Positions 7,834 through 16,350 of a stretch of DNA of 64,000 nucleotides are shown in pieces; position 1 is the stretch's first letter; every line of letters begins with the position of its first letter. The notes beneath the pieces were generated by a model that saw nothing but the letters and a program-made list of their open reading frames with translations, ran no database searches and had not been told where the DNA came from. The DNA comes from Nocardia carnea NBRC 14403 (lineage in GTDB: Bacteria; Actinomycetota; Actinomycetes; Mycobacteriales; Mycobacteriaceae). The stretch lies in NCBI RefSeq assembly GCF_000308515.1, contig NZ_BAFV01000071.1:1-64000 (forward strand), in the 5' to 3' direction. The position numbers and the translations under genes are program-made.

Positions 7834-10164
7834 ATGACGAGCCGTACCGATCTGTCCCAGTTGTCCCTCGCCGAGAAGGCCGCCCTCGGTAGCGGCGCCG
7901 ACTTCTGGACCACCGAGGCGATCGGCCCCGTTCCCGCGTTGACGCTGACCGACGGCCCACACGGGGTGCGCCGCCAGACCGGCGCGACGGATCACCTCGG
8001 CCTGGCGGGCAGTGAGCCGGCCACTTGCTTTCCGCCCGCGGTCGGGCTGGCGAACAGCTGGGATCCGGAGCTGGTACGCCGGGTCGGCGAAGCGCTGGGC
8101 CTGGAGGCGCGTGCCCTCGGCGTGGATGTGCTGCTCGGGCCCGGTGTGAACATCAAGCGCGATCCGCGCGGCGGCCGGAACTTCGAGTACTACTCGGAGG
8201 ATCCGCTGCTCACCGGCCGGCTCGGTGCGGCCTGGGTCGGGGGTGTGCAGAGCGCAGGAGTCGGCGCCTCACTCAAGCATTTCGCGGCCAACAACGCCGA
8301 ACACGACCGGATGCGCGCCAGCTCCGATATCGACCCGCGCCCGCTGCGCGAGATCTACCTGCGCGCTTTCTCGCATATCGTGCGCACCGCGCGGCCGTGG
8401 ACGGTCATGTGCTCCTACAACCGCATCAACGGTGTGTCCGCCGCGCAGAACCGCTGGTTGCTCACCGATCTCCTGCGTGGAGAGTGGGGCTTCGACGGTG
8501 TCGTAGTGAGCGACTGGGGTGCTGTGGTCGACCGCCCCGCCTCGGTGGCCGCCGGGCTGGACCTCGCGATGCCCGGCGGGCCCGGTGCCGGGGACGATCG
8601 GGTGGTCGCCGCGGTCGAGGCGGGCACCTTGGACGAGGCCGCGGTGACCGCCGCCGCCACGAACGTGGCCGGGCTCGCTGAACGAATCCACGCGGCGCGT
8701 ACTCGGACCGCGGTCGAGCCGGACGCGACGGCCGCGGCATCCCAGCAGGCGGGCCCCGGTGCGCACTCGGAGGGCATCGCCGTTTCCGGTGACCTCGCCG
8801 ATACCCACCATCGCCTGGCCCGGGAGGTCGCGGCCCGCTGCGTGGTCCTGCTGCAGAACGACCGCGACCTGCTGCCGCTGACCCCGGGACGCAAGATCAC
8901 GGTGATCGGCCCCTTCGCCACCGAACCCCGCTACCAGGGTGGCGGCAGCTCCCATGTCACCGCGACCCACGTCGAATCCCCGCTCCACGAGATCCGAACC
9001 CTCGGCGGCGACACCGTGACCTACCACCCCGGCTTCACGGTCGCGGCCGGCGACGCAGACCCCGCGGCCCTCCGTGAGGAGGCCGTTGCAGCGGCCCGGG
9101 ACGCCGAGGTGGCGGTCGTGTTCCTCGGCTTGGCTGCCGACCAGGAATCCGAGGGCTTCGACCGCGACCATCTGGAGCTTCCCGCCGAACAGCTGGATCT
9201 GCTCGCCGCGGTCGCGCGCGAGCAGCCGGACACAGTGGTGGTGCTCGCGCACGGCGGCGTGCTGCGACTGGAGCCGGTCGCCCGCCTGGCACCTGCGGTG
9301 CTGGACGGGGCACTGCTCGGCCAGGCCGGCGGCGGTGCGCTCGCCGATGTGCTGTTCGGTGCGGCGAACCCGTCGGGCCGGCTGGCCGAGACGGTCCCGG
9401 TACGCCTGCAGGACACTCCTGCCTACCTGAACTTCCCCGGCGAGAACTCGCATGTGCGCTACGGCGAGGGTCTTTTCGTCGGCTACCGCTGGTACGACGC
9501 CCGCGACCTGGACGTCTGCTATCCCTTCGGGCACGGTCTGTCCTACACCACCTTCGACTATTCCGGGCTTTCCGCGGAACCGGCGGGCGACGGATTCACC
9601 GTGCAGCTCACCGTGACCAACACCGGCTCCCGGCCGGGCCGCGAGGTCGTACAGATCTACACCGGGGTCCCGGACTCGGCCGTGCAGCGCCCGGTCCGTG
9701 CGCTGACCGGTGCCGCTGTCACCGGGGAGCTGGCACCCGGTGCGAGCGAACAGGTCACGATCGAGGTACTGCGGGAGGACCTTGCCTACTGGGAAACCCG
9801 CGTCGAACAGTGGGTGCTCGAGCCGGGCACCTACCGTATCTGGGCGGGCGCCTCCAGCCGGGATCTGCGCGCCGACACCGATATCGAACTGGCGGGCGAC
9901 GCACTGCGGGTACCGATCACCATCGATTCGACGCTCGGCGAGGCGATGGCCGATCCGCGCGCCGCCGCCGCGCTGAGTGCGGTGTTCGGCGAGATGGCCG
10001 ACACCATGGGCGGCGGTGACGCGCTCGGCGTGGACATGATGCGCATGATCGCCTCCATCCCGCTGAACCGGCTGGCCCTGTTCGGGATGCCATCGGAGCA
10101 ACTCGATGCCCTACTCGACGCAGCCGGCACCGCCGGCCCGGAGTCCGGCGAACGTGCCGGCTGA
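7834..10164 (+). CDS. Glycoside hydrolase family 3 beta-glucosidase-like protein
   Basis: 776 residues from ATG at 7834, chosen because GGAGGAG sits just upstream; a longer in-frame start has no such site. The N-terminal GH3 barrel has KHFAANN near residue 148, MCSYNRING near 191 and VVSDWGAV with the nucleophile Asp at about 227. A GH3 C-terminal domain and a fibronectin III-like domain (VQIYTGVPDSAVQRPVRAL) follow. No signal peptide is visible, so a cytoplasmic enzyme acting on imported short glycosides is likely. It hydrolyses terminal beta-linked sugars in known members; the specificity is not readable. The divergent TetR gene probably controls it. Confidence 0.93.
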   Translation: MTSRTDLSQLSLAEKAALGSGADFWTTEAIGPVPALTLTDGPHGVRRQTGATDHLGLAGSEPATCFPPAVGLANSWDPELVRRVGEALGLEARALGVDVLLGPGVNIKRDPRGGRNFEYYSEDPLLTGRLGAAWVGGVQSAGVGASLKHFAANNAEHDRMRASSDIDPRPLREIYLRAFSHIVRTARPWTVMCSYNRINGVSAAQNRWLLTDLLRGEWGFDGVVVSDWGAVVDRPASVAAGLDLAMPGGPGAGDDRVVAAVEAGTLDEAAVTAAATNVAGLAERIHAARTRTAVEPDATAAASQQAGPGAHSEGIAVSGDLADTHHRLAREVAARCVVLLQNDRDLLPLTPGRKITVIGPFATEPRYQGGGSSHVTATHVESPLHEIRTLGGDTVTYHPGFTVAAGDADPAALREEAVAAARDAEVAVVFLGLAADQESEGFDRDHLELPAEQLDLLAAVAREQPDTVVVLAHGGVLRLEPVARLAPAVLDGALLGQAGGGALADVLFGAANPSGRLAETVPVRLQDTPAYLNFPGENSHVRYGEGLFVGYRWYDARDLDVCYPFGHGLSYTTFDYSGLSAEPAGDGFTVQLTVTNTGSRPGREVVQIYTGVPDSAVQRPVRALTGAAVTGELAPGASEQVTIEVLREDLAYWETRVEQWVLEPGTYRIWAGASSRDLRADTDIELAGDALRVPITIDSTLGEAMADPRAAAALSAVFGEMADTMGGGDALGVDMMRMIASIPLNRLALFGMPSEQLDALLDAAGTAGPESGERAG

Positions 10165-10227
10165 GCCGGGCGTGTCCGCACCGAGCGCCCGGTAAGCTCT
10201 TGCCGCAACGCCACGGCCGAGGGGATC

Positions 10228-10326
10228 GTGGACCGCAACAGACTCTTGTCGTCACTGTTCCCACACAAGTGGCGGGAGCAGGTACCGCCGTTGGACCCGA
10301 ACCGATTCGGCCGAGGTGAGCAATGA
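10228..10326 (+). CDS. Possible 32-residue coupled small ORF ahead of MmcQ
   Basis: GTG at 10228, with GAGGGG just upstream, opens 32 codons (MDRNRLLSSLFPHKWREQ...). The frame ends with TGA overlapping the ATG of the next gene (ATGA). The coupling and ribosome site suggest real translation. There is no recognisable homology, and it could be a leader peptide or chance. Confidence 0.35.
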   Translation: MDRNRLLSSLFPHKWREQVPPLDPNRFGRGEQ

Positions 10327-10712
10327 CAATTTCCGGCACCGAGATACAGCGGCTCGCGCGGCGCACGGCGCAGCAGCTGCCCGGCGTCGATCACGGTCAC
10401 CCGTTCACACCGGGACTGGACGTGTACAAGGTGGTCGGAAAAGTGTTCTTGATCGTCACCGACGACCCTGGTGAACCCGTCGTAACCCTGAAGGTCGATC
10501 CGGCGCACGGCTCGGCGTTGCAGCGGTCTCACAGCAGTATCCAGCCCGGCCGGTATCTCGACAAACGTCATTGGTCGACGATTGCGGCAGGCCCGGGTGT
10601 CACCCGGGAGCTGGTGGAAGATCTCGTCAACGGCTCCTACGAGCTCGTTGTCGAGAAAATTCCACGGCGTCATCGTCCGCCTACGGGCGACGTCGCTCCG
10701 TCGGCGCGCTGA
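10323..10712 (+). CDS. MmcQ/YjbR family protein
   Basis: 129 residues, a single small domain of the MmcQ/YjbR type (double-wing DNA-binding-like fold). Seen are LPGVDHGHPFTPGLDVYKVVGKVFLIV near the N-terminus and a C-terminal LVEDLVNGSYELVV. Members occur widely in actinobacteria, and the exact role is not established. The start overlaps the stop of a possible 32-residue ORF. It converges on the DUF1634 gene. Confidence 0.85.
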   Translation: MTISGTEIQRLARRTAQQLPGVDHGHPFTPGLDVYKVVGKVFLIVTDDPGEPVVTLKVDPAHGSALQRSHSSIQPGRYLDKRHWSTIAAGPGVTRELVEDLVNGSYELVVEKIPRRHRPPTGDVAPSAR

Positions 10713-10746
10713 GTGGCGGCAGACGACGATCACAGCGCGAGATCGT

Positions 10747-10765
10747 GTCCCGGGACTGCCGGGAC
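10747..10765. terminator. Hairpin between convergent MmcQ and DUF1634 genes
   Basis: GTCCCGG and CCGGGAC form a perfect 7-bp stem with a 5-nt loop in the 86-bp convergent gap. It is a plausible bidirectional terminator without a T-tract. Confidence 0.4.
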
Positions 10766-10798
10766 CTGGAGCCCGGAGTTCCGGACCGCTGCCGCCGG

Positions 10799-11113
10799 CT
10801 ACAGGTGAAGGCCCGTCGCGCCACCGGCGATCACGAGGCCGATCACGACTGCCGTTACCGCGACGAACCGCCGGTCCGCCTGCCGGGCATAGTCGCCGAG
10901 CATGATGACCAGACGGACAAGAGGTAGCAGCACGAGGAGGCTGCATCCTGTGGCAAGCGCGATCGTGGACGGTTGCTGTGCGCCGGCGGCGCGGAGGATG
11001 ACGCCGAGGACGAGGAACGCCGTAGTCGACGCGGTTCCTACGCGCATGAGTGTTGCGAGCCGCTCGGCAAGAGCAGCATCATGATCCGAAGTCGAGGCCG
11101 CGCTGCCGTTCAT
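10799..11113 (-). CDS. DUF1634 small membrane protein
   Basis: 104 residues from ATG at 11113. Three hydrophobic segments are visible at about residues 25-45, 50-72 and 83-103. It matches the DUF1634 pattern, a family that is usually encoded next to TauE/SafE permeases. The start overlaps the TauE stop by 4 nt (ATGA). It is probably an accessory of the permease, and its biochemical role is unknown. Confidence 0.82.
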   Translation of the reverse strand: MNGSAASTSDHDAALAERLATLMRVGTASTTAFLVLGVILRAAGAQQPSTIALATGCSLLVLLPLVRLVIMLGDYARQADRRFVAVTAVVIGLVIAGGATGLHL

Positions 11114-11955
11114 GCCGGCACCGCCCAGCTCACTCCGAAGGCGTTGAGTGCCATGGGAACAGCCGAGACGAGTAGTACCACGGTGAACACGACACGGAGC
11201 CCGGGACCGGCAACACGCACCAGGATGCGCGCACCCAGCATCGATCCGGCGATCGAGCCGAGAACGACCGGTGCCGCGAGGGTGAGGTCCAACGTCCCGG
11301 AGACGAGATATGCCGCCGCGGCGCCACACGCGGTGACGCCGATCATGAGGTTGGCCGTCGCGGACGACACCTTGATGGGCAGCCGCATGGCCGCGTCCAT
11401 TGCCGGGATCTTCAGGACTCCGCTCCCGATGCCCAAGAGGGCGGACAGTGTGCCGGCACCGAACATGAACGTCATTCCGAGCGGCAGGCGTGACACCCCG
11501 TAGACCACGATCGATCCGTCGTGGTCGGTATAGGCGGCGTCCAAGGATCGGTGATCGTTCGATACGCCGGCCGGAGCCCGCGAACCGGCTCGCCGGCCGG
11601 TGAACATCTGTACGGCTGAAACCAGCAGGACGACAGCAAAGATTCCGTACAGAACACTTTCCGGAACAGTCCCGATCATGAGGACACCGACGACGGCGCC
11701 GAGGGCGGTCGCCGATTCCAGCACGACCGCGAGCCGTAGATTGGTCAATCCTGCTTCGAGGAATCGGGGCGCGCCGGCGCAGGAGCAGGCGATCACCGAG
11801 ACCAGTCCGACGGCGACCGCGGCCGGGAACGGTACATGGGCGTACAGGGTCAGCATCGGCACGACGAAGATGCCCCCGGCCATTCCCAGGGCGCTGCCCA
11901 CCCCGCCCGCGGCCAGGGCGCCGACAAGAAGAACGGTGAACTGCTCGGGTGTCAC
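11110..11955 (-). CDS. TauE/SafE family membrane permease (sulfite/organosulfonate exporter-like)
   Basis: 281 residues, GTG start overlapping the GntR stop (GTGA). Two repeated halves are seen, each opening with a GG.GS-type helix (GGVGSALGMAGGIFVVP and ALLGIGSGVLKIP). About eight membrane segments are present. Family members move small sulfur-containing or carboxylate anions. It is the middle gene of a GntR-TauE-DUF1634 operon, so its expression is probably set by the GntR protein. The substrate is not inferable. Confidence 0.9.
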   Translation of the reverse strand: MTPEQFTVLLVGALAAGGVGSALGMAGGIFVVPMLTLYAHVPFPAAVAVGLVSVIACSCAGAPRFLEAGLTNLRLAVVLESATALGAVVGVLMIGTVPESVLYGIFAVVLLVSAVQMFTGRRAGSRAPAGVSNDHRSLDAAYTDHDGSIVVYGVSRLPLGMTFMFGAGTLSALLGIGSGVLKIPAMDAAMRLPIKVSSATANLMIGVTACGAAAAYLVSGTLDLTLAAPVVLGSIAGSMLGARILVRVAGPGLRVVFTVVLLVSAVPMALNAFGVSWAVPA

Positions 11956-12698
11956 TGTTCGCCCTCGGGCGCGGTGGCAGCGCGTGGTAGCCGCGTGGTG
12001 AACGTGATCGCATCACCGCGATAGTGCAGCACCTCGTAGTCCACCGGCCGGTCTCCGGTGGTGTACGAGGTGCGCTCGATCCTGAACACCGCACTGCCCT
12101 CGGGGATATCGAGCGCATCGGCAATGCTCTTGTCGGCGGTGCTCGCCTGCAGCGCGTAGGACGCCTCGACCAGAGGTGTGCCGTGTCGCTGCTCCAACAG
12201 CGCGAAGATCGGCTCGTTTTCGAGGTCGTCCTGCGCGACCAGCCGCCCGAGATCCGAAGGGAGATAAGTGCGGTCGAAGGAGACCGGAACGCCTGCCGCC
12301 AGGCGGACTCGGTCTATACGGGTGACCGATGCCCCCAGGGGGAGCTCCAACGCGGTCCGCACCTCGGGTTCCGCCGCCCGATCCTCGATGCGGAGTACGC
12401 GAGCGCGGGTGTGGAGTCCCTGACTTCTCATATCCTCGACGAAACCGGTCAGCGCCGTGAGGGGCTGGATGATCCTCGGTGTCGCGACGTACGTCCCCCG
12501 TCCCTGCTTCGTGACCACCAATCGGCGGGATACGAGGTTCTGGATGGCCCTGCGCACCGTGATCCGGCTGACGCCGAACTGCTTGATCAGCTCATCTTCC
12601 GTGGGCAGGCGATCGCCTGGATGCAGGTCGACGCCGAGGCGCCCCGCGAGGGCGTTCTCGACCTGGGTGTACAGCGGGGGACCGGTCGGCGGTGCCAT
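11952..12698 (-). CDS. GntR family regulator, HutC/UTRA type
   Basis: 248 residues. The N-terminal winged helix includes LPTEDELIKQFGVSRITVRRAIQNLV at about residues 30-55. The C-terminal UTRA ligand domain has EDMRSQG and the closing YRGDAITFTTRLPR. It heads the operon with TauE and DUF1634 through a 4-nt overlap and is probably autoregulatory. An AT-rich palindrome lies 22 bp upstream of its start. Confidence 0.92.
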   Translation of the reverse strand: MAPPTGPPLYTQVENALAGRLGVDLHPGDRLPTEDELIKQFGVSRITVRRAIQNLVSRRLVVTKQGRGTYVATPRIIQPLTALTGFVEDMRSQGLHTRARVLRIEDRAAEPEVRTALELPLGASVTRIDRVRLAAGVPVSFDRTYLPSDLGRLVAQDDLENEPIFALLEQRHGTPLVEASYALQASTADKSIADALDIPEGSAVFRIERTSYTTGDRPVDYEVLHYRGDAITFTTRLPRAATAPEGEQ

Positions 12699-12720
12699 GA
12701 ACGAAACTATACATAATGTC

Positions 12721-12728
12721 GTTATAAC
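12721..12728. promoter_or_regulatory. Palindrome GTTATAAC in AT-rich leader of the GntR operon
   Basis: A perfect 8-bp palindrome sits within a distinctly AT-rich stretch (12705-12732) upstream of the GntR start. The position suits an autoregulatory operator or core promoter. It is not an exact HutC-type GTnTAnAC site. Confidence 0.35.
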
Positions 12729-12873
12729 AACTGCGCCTCTGCGTCTACGGCTCGCGGCTGCCGCGCATTGTGTCGATGATGCAGCCTCCTCGCGGGCGCG
12801 AGCCGAAACGCTGCCATCGGCAACTGGTGCTCAGTGGTCGACCGGCCGCGGAGAGCTCCGGAGGGCTACGGGT

Positions 12874-13212
12874 TCATTGCCGGTGTTCGCGGAGCTGGTC
12901 GCGTTCGGCGGTGAGTGCCGCGTTGACGTCACGAAGTATCGCGTTGGCATCTTCGAGTTCGAGAATGCGCCCGACCGCGGTGAGCGGGATCCCCTGACCG
13001 TTCAGTTCGGTGATGCGGTGTAGCCGTGCCAGATCGTTGTGGCTGTAGCGGCGGGTGCCGCCGGAGCTTCGCTCCGGGGTGACCAGCCCGTGGCGCTCGT
13101 AGAGTCGCAGTGTCTGGACTCCGACGCCGGCCAGTTCCGCGGCCACCGATATTGCGTACACACCGTGCCCGTCTCTCGGCCGGTGGTGGCCCTGGTCACC
13201 CGTACTACCCAC
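12874..13212 (-). CDS. MerR family regulator, HspR-like
   Basis: 112 residues, GTG start at 13212; an internal GTG (YAISVAAELAGV) is an alternative that would match the usual HspR start. The MerR helix-turn-helix (ISVAAELAGVGVQTLRLYERHGLVTPERSSGGTRRYS) is followed by a short dimerisation helix. HspR represses heat-shock genes in actinobacteria, and this gene is divergent from hsp20. No HAIR-type site (CTTGAGT-N7-ACTCAAG) is visible; the gap instead holds a CIRCE-like site, so direct control of hsp20 by this protein is open. Confidence 0.85.
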   Translation of the reverse strand: MGSTGDQGHHRPRDGHGVYAISVAAELAGVGVQTLRLYERHGLVTPERSSGGTRRYSHNDLARLHRITELNGQGIPLTAVGRILELEDANAILRDVNAALTAERDQLREHRQ

Positions 13213-13252
13213 TGGTTCTCACCACCCTCTCGTCAATGATCTGCCGCTACTA

Positions 13253-13279
13253 CTTGCACTCGACTGCATCGAGTGCTAA
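13253..13279. promoter_or_regulatory. CIRCE element (HrcA operator) upstream of hsp20
   Basis: CTTGCACTC-N9-GAGTGCTAA, compared with the consensus TTAGCACTC-N9-GAGTGCTAA: the right half is perfect, the left half matches 7 of 9, and the spacer is exactly 9. TTGCAC in the left arm and TAATAA at the right edge are 17 bp apart and may be the -35 and -10, so bound HrcA would block the promoter. Confidence 0.82.
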
Positions 13280-13355
13280 TAAATTATATGTGTCAGTTGG
13301 CACAGATTATCTGGTTTCTCTTTGACAGTGAAGGAGTGAACTGGAGGTGGCGACC

Positions 13356-13778
13356 ATGTTGATGCGCACCGATCCCTTCCGCGATCTGGATCGTCTGACC
13401 CAGCAGGTCTTCGGCACACCGGCCCGGCCGGCGGCAATGCCGATGGACGCCTGGCGCGAGGGTGACGACTTCTTCGTCGAGCTGGACCTGCCCGGCATCG
13501 ACCCGGACTCCCTGGATCTGGATGTCGAACGCAATGTGGTGACCGTGCGGGCATCACGCCCGGAACTGGATACCGATCGCGCGATGCTGGCCGCTGAGCG
13601 CCCCCGCGGTGTGTTCAGCCGGCAGCTGTTCCTGGGGGAGAACCTCGATACCGACGCAATCCGCGCCGACTACCGCGACGGCGTGCTGCGGCTGGTGATC
13701 CCGGTGTCGGAGCAGGCCAAGCCCCGCAAGATCGAGGTCACGCGCCACGACCACGAGCGTCAGGCCCTCACCGCCTGA
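13356..13778 (+). CDS. Hsp20/alpha-crystallin small heat shock protein
   Basis: 140 residues from ATG at 13356, with GGAGG 8 nt upstream; the in-frame GTG at 13347 overlaps that ribosome site and is unlikely. The ACD domain spans about residues 28-130, with [22 protein letters not shown] and the conserved [12 protein letters not shown]. The N-terminal [20 protein letters not shown] is typical of actinobacterial Hsp18/20. It is an ATP-independent holdase for unfolding proteins. Expression is probably HrcA-controlled through the CIRCE site upstream. Confidence 0.93.
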   Translation: MLMRTDPFRDLDRLTQQVFGTPARPAAMPMDAWREGDDFFVELDLPGIDPDSLDLDVERNVVTVRASRPELDTDRAMLAAERPRGVFSRQLFLGENLDTDAIRADYRDGVLRLVIPVSEQAKPRKIEVTRHDHERQALTA

Positions 13779-13811
13779 CCTTCCGGGGCGACGCCGAGAC
13801 GGTGGCCGACC

Positions 13812-14114
13812 ATGGCCTCATCGACCTGCACCACAGACAAGAGGCTATCGGGGGTCGAGGCCCGGCTGATCGGACTGGACCCGGGCTTCGAGCAGTTGTT
13901 CGTGGAGGTCGACGAGACGTTGTGTGCGGCCCTGGTCCGATGGAAACCGCGACTGCGCACGACCGTCGCCCCACGGCCGCGGACCATCGGCTCCAGCCGT
14001 CCGGCGTTGCGGCCACAGAGCCGACGGCCGGAACGGTTCCGGGCACGCGAACGCGGTCCGCCGAATCTCGCAGGCGTCCCGACGCCTAGACGAAACCGCC
14101 ATGAAGGGAGGTGA
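13812..14114 (+). CDS. Possible small hypothetical protein
   Basis: 100 codons from ATG at 13812. The first 45 codons have high third-position GC and protein-like content (VEARLIGLDPGFEQLFVEVD). The rest turns Arg/Pro-rich, as in random GC-rich DNA. There is no family match. It may be a remnant of a longer gene. Confidence 0.22.
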   Translation: MASSTCTTDKRLSGVEARLIGLDPGFEQLFVEVDETLCAALVRWKPRLRTTVAPRPRTIGSSRPALRPQSRRPERFRARERGPPNLAGVPTPRRNRHEGR

Positions 14115-14307
14115 TGTCCGTTCCCGAACACTCGGCACAGGGCCGGCCGTGAGCGGCGGAACATACCGAACGCGCAGCCCTGCACTGCGAGCAGCGAGGT
14201 GCCCACCGAGGCGCGTCCGCACTGCCACCGCACGTGGCCCGACACGGCTGGGCCGTGCGCTCCGGCCGGCCCTTCCCCTGATCATGATTCGAGAGAGGAA
14301 TGCCGCC

Positions 14308-14592
14308 ATGACCATACCCGCAACCGGCCCGGCCTCGATCGCATCGGCCTCCAACCCGCCCTCGCCGGCCGTATCGAACAAGCCGGGAGCACAGCCCACG
14401 ACGCCGAGGCCGGCTGTCGCACCACCCGGCCTCGGACCCGCAGCCGCGCGGCGCCGCACTACAGACTCTGCCGGGGACGCGGCAGACGACAATTCCGCCG
14501 ATGTGCACTGGCCTGATCCCAGCCCGCTGCATCGGTGGTGGACCGAGGTCATGGACGGCGCACATCTACCCCGGCCCCGCCACGCAGCCTGA
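14308..14592 (+). CDS. Possible Ala/Pro-rich small protein
   Basis: 94 codons from ATG at 14308, with GAGAGGA about 9 nt upstream. The composition is Pro/Ala/Ser-rich, and a tryptophan-containing C-terminal segment (VHWPDPSPLHRWWTEVMDG) follows. No homology is recognised. The ribosome site and codon bias favour a gene; low complexity argues for caution. Confidence 0.33.
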   Translation: MTIPATGPASIASASNPPSPAVSNKPGAQPTTPRPAVAPPGLGPAAARRRTTDSAGDAADDNSADVHWPDPSPLHRWWTEVMDGAHLPRPRHAA

Positions 14593-14825
14593 ACCGGGCG
14601 AGACCGGCGGCCGCCGTTGAACACCCGCACCGGCCGTGACAGACGGTGGACGTCACGAACCAGAACGGCGAGCGGAACCGTATGGCCGGCCGGGCTGATC
14701 ATGGCCCTCGCACCGGCGAGCGTCGCATTACTGCGGTGGCTGCCGGTGTGGTCCGGTCGGTTGCCACGTTGTGGATCGGGCACGGGCGCGGAGGCGGCGA
14801 CAAATTAGCGGTTCTGCCGGAGGAT

Positions 14826-15260
14826 ATGGCCATCAGGCAGTGGATTGTTCGGGCTGCTCGCCCGTTGGTGACGGTACAACCGCCGGCACCCCGCGATGAC
14901 CTACGGCCGCTGGTGACGATGGTGGGGATGCGTCGGTGGTCGGTTATGGGGCCGGCACGCGCGGGGCGCACGAAGTGTTTGCGCTGCAGGACCGTGTCGC
15001 CCGTCTGCTCGTTGTCGAGGCAGGGTTCCGGGTCATCGCCTGCGATCAGGATTGGACGTTGGGTCTTCGGTTGGACGCGTTCGTGTGTACTGGGGTCGGA
15101 GATCCCCGCGAAATACTCGCCGATGCCGATGCCGATGCCGATGCCGATGCCGATGCCGATGCCTTCGCCGCGACCGAGGAGGTCCTTGCGCTTGTTCGGT
15201 GGGCGCGCGCTTTCAATCGGCACCATCCCGCGGATCCGGTGCGGGTGGTGGGAGTGAGCC
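14826..15260 (+). pseudogene. Erythromycin-esterase-like protein, frameshifted and truncated
   Basis: From ATG at 14826 one frame reads MAIRQWIVRAARPLV...DDLRPLVTMVG. The match then continues in the next frame as GAGTRGAHEVFALQDRVARLLV, GFRVIACDQDWTLGLRLDAFV, GDPREIL and TEEVLALVRWARAFN, ending VRVVGVSP. This is the N-terminal third of the erythromycin esterase family, whose members are normally 400 residues or more. The frame change falls at the G-run 14924-14927, where one G appears lost. The family THG motif reads TRG here. A (CGATGC)7 expansion encodes Asp-Ala repeats within it. Not functional as written. Confidence 0.75.
15121..15162. repeat. Hexanucleotide tandem repeat (CGATGC)x7
   Basis: Seven exact copies of CGATGC, giving an Asp-Ala run in the esterase-like frame where the family has a short linker before TEEV. 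This is a typical slippage-prone microsatellite. Confidence 0.95.
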
Positions 15261-15582
15261 CGCACGCATGTTGCCTGCCCGATATCCCGACCAGGTCGTG
15301 CCGGCGTTCGGTCTCGACTCCGGACAGCTACCGAGCGGCCCGACTACCACCGGCTGACCCCTCGAGTCCGAAACCGGCGTCCTCACCTCCCCGTTGTCGT
15401 CGCCGTCCTGCTGGGAATGTGTTTGGCGCAGCAGAAGTGGTCGTACCGAGGGGTCTTTCATCGGGCAACAGCAACTGATCCCACTCGAAGCGCCGGGTGG
15501 GACCGGCCGTGCTGCACGTGGCGACGCTGGACGCAGTCGGGTTGATCTTGCCGACCGGTGGCGGTCGCATTCCGGGTGGCCT

Positions 15583-16254
15583 TCACCGGTGGCCCGGGTG
15601 CCGGGTTGCGAGATCGACAGCGGTGGCGAGTTCCGCGGCGTACTTGTCGAGATCGATCCGAGTCCGGCCGGCCAGCAGGAGCGGCAGTGCTTCCAGGGGA
15701 CGTTGGATCATGGTCGCGATCACCACCGGGTCGAAATCGCGGAACTCGCCGTCGCGCCGTCCGCGTCGCAGAATGCTCTGCAGGTTGGTCATCACCACAC
15801 CGTGTGGGTCGGCCTGAGTGACCGCCGGATTGGGCATCTCGTCGTGTTCTGCGGCGAAGATCGATTGGATTGCTCGCATCCGCGACCGGTGCTTGTCGAT
15901 GTAGGCGACGACGCCGGTGATGTAGGCACGCAACTCCGCTGCCGCAGATTCCGGATCCTCGGGCCGATCCGGCCGTTGCGAGATCGGCCGAGTGGCCGGA
16001 TCGATGGCCATACGGTCGAATAGGAACTGATCGATCGACTGGTAGATATCGTCGATGACCGCGTTCATCAGCTCGCGCTTGCTCGCGAAATGGTAGGAGA
16101 TGAGCCGGGTGCTGCTCAATCCGCCGCGCGCGGCTATCTTGGCGAATGTCGTTCGGGCGAAACCGAATTCTGCAATCGATTCGATCGTCGCCTCGATGAT
16201 CTGCGCCCGCCTCGACCGCGTCGCCGACGACTGGTCGTTTGTTGTCCCGGCCAT
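15583..16254 (-). CDS. TetR family transcriptional regulator
   Basis: 223 residues from ATG at 16254. The N-terminal helix-turn-helix has QIIEATIESIAEFGFARTTFAKIAARGGLSSTRLISYHFASKRELM, about residues 18-62. It is divergent from a multi-pass membrane protein gene, with a 24-bp perfect palindrome between them, so it probably represses both. The ligand is unknown; such pairs often concern drug or lipid export. Confidence 0.92.
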   Translation of the reverse strand: MAGTTNDQSSATRSRRAQIIEATIESIAEFGFARTTFAKIAARGGLSSTRLISYHFASKRELMNAVIDDIYQSIDQFLFDRMAIDPATRPISQRPDRPEDPESAAAELRAYITGVVAYIDKHRSRMRAIQSIFAAEHDEMPNPAVTQADPHGVVMTNLQSILRRGRRDGEFRDFDPVVIATMIQRPLEALPLLLAGRTRIDLDKYAAELATAVDLATRHPGHR

Positions 16255-16308
16255 TGACTTCTACTCCCTCTCGGCACCGATCTTGTCTTGTCGCTGGATG
16301 CAGCCTAG

Positions 16309-16332
16309 AGTTTTACTCAGCTGAGTAAAACT
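16309..16332. promoter_or_regulatory. 24-bp perfect palindrome, TetR operator
   Basis: Half-site AGTTTTACTCAG at 16309-16320 is followed without a spacer by its exact reverse complement. It lies 55 bp upstream of the TetR start and 19 bp upstream of the membrane protein start, overlapping the expected promoter of the latter. Confidence 0.8.
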
Positions 16333-16350
16333 ACCAGGGGAGTTGGGTGC

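Larger units (their letters stand above)
13779..14825. other. Gene-poor interval after hsp20
   Basis: No confidently recognised gene occurs between hsp20 and the esterase-like pseudogene. Several frames on both strands are open because of high GC. Two short plus-strand ORFs, listed separately, are the only candidates with coding-like third positions or a ribosome site. Confidence 0.5.

Noticed and set aside
8269-10101. 610-codon minus-strand open frame opposite the GH3 gene
   Set aside because: It is the antisense shadow of a clear GH3 enzyme, with no domain and Arg/Gly/His-rich composition.
12721-12728. Classical HutC operator GTnTAnAC at GntR
   Set aside because: The palindrome GTTATAAC differs at the central bases, so I kept it only as a generic candidate.
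15121-15162. CRISPR-like or mobile repeat
   Set aside because: It is a simple 6-bp tandem repeat without spacers.
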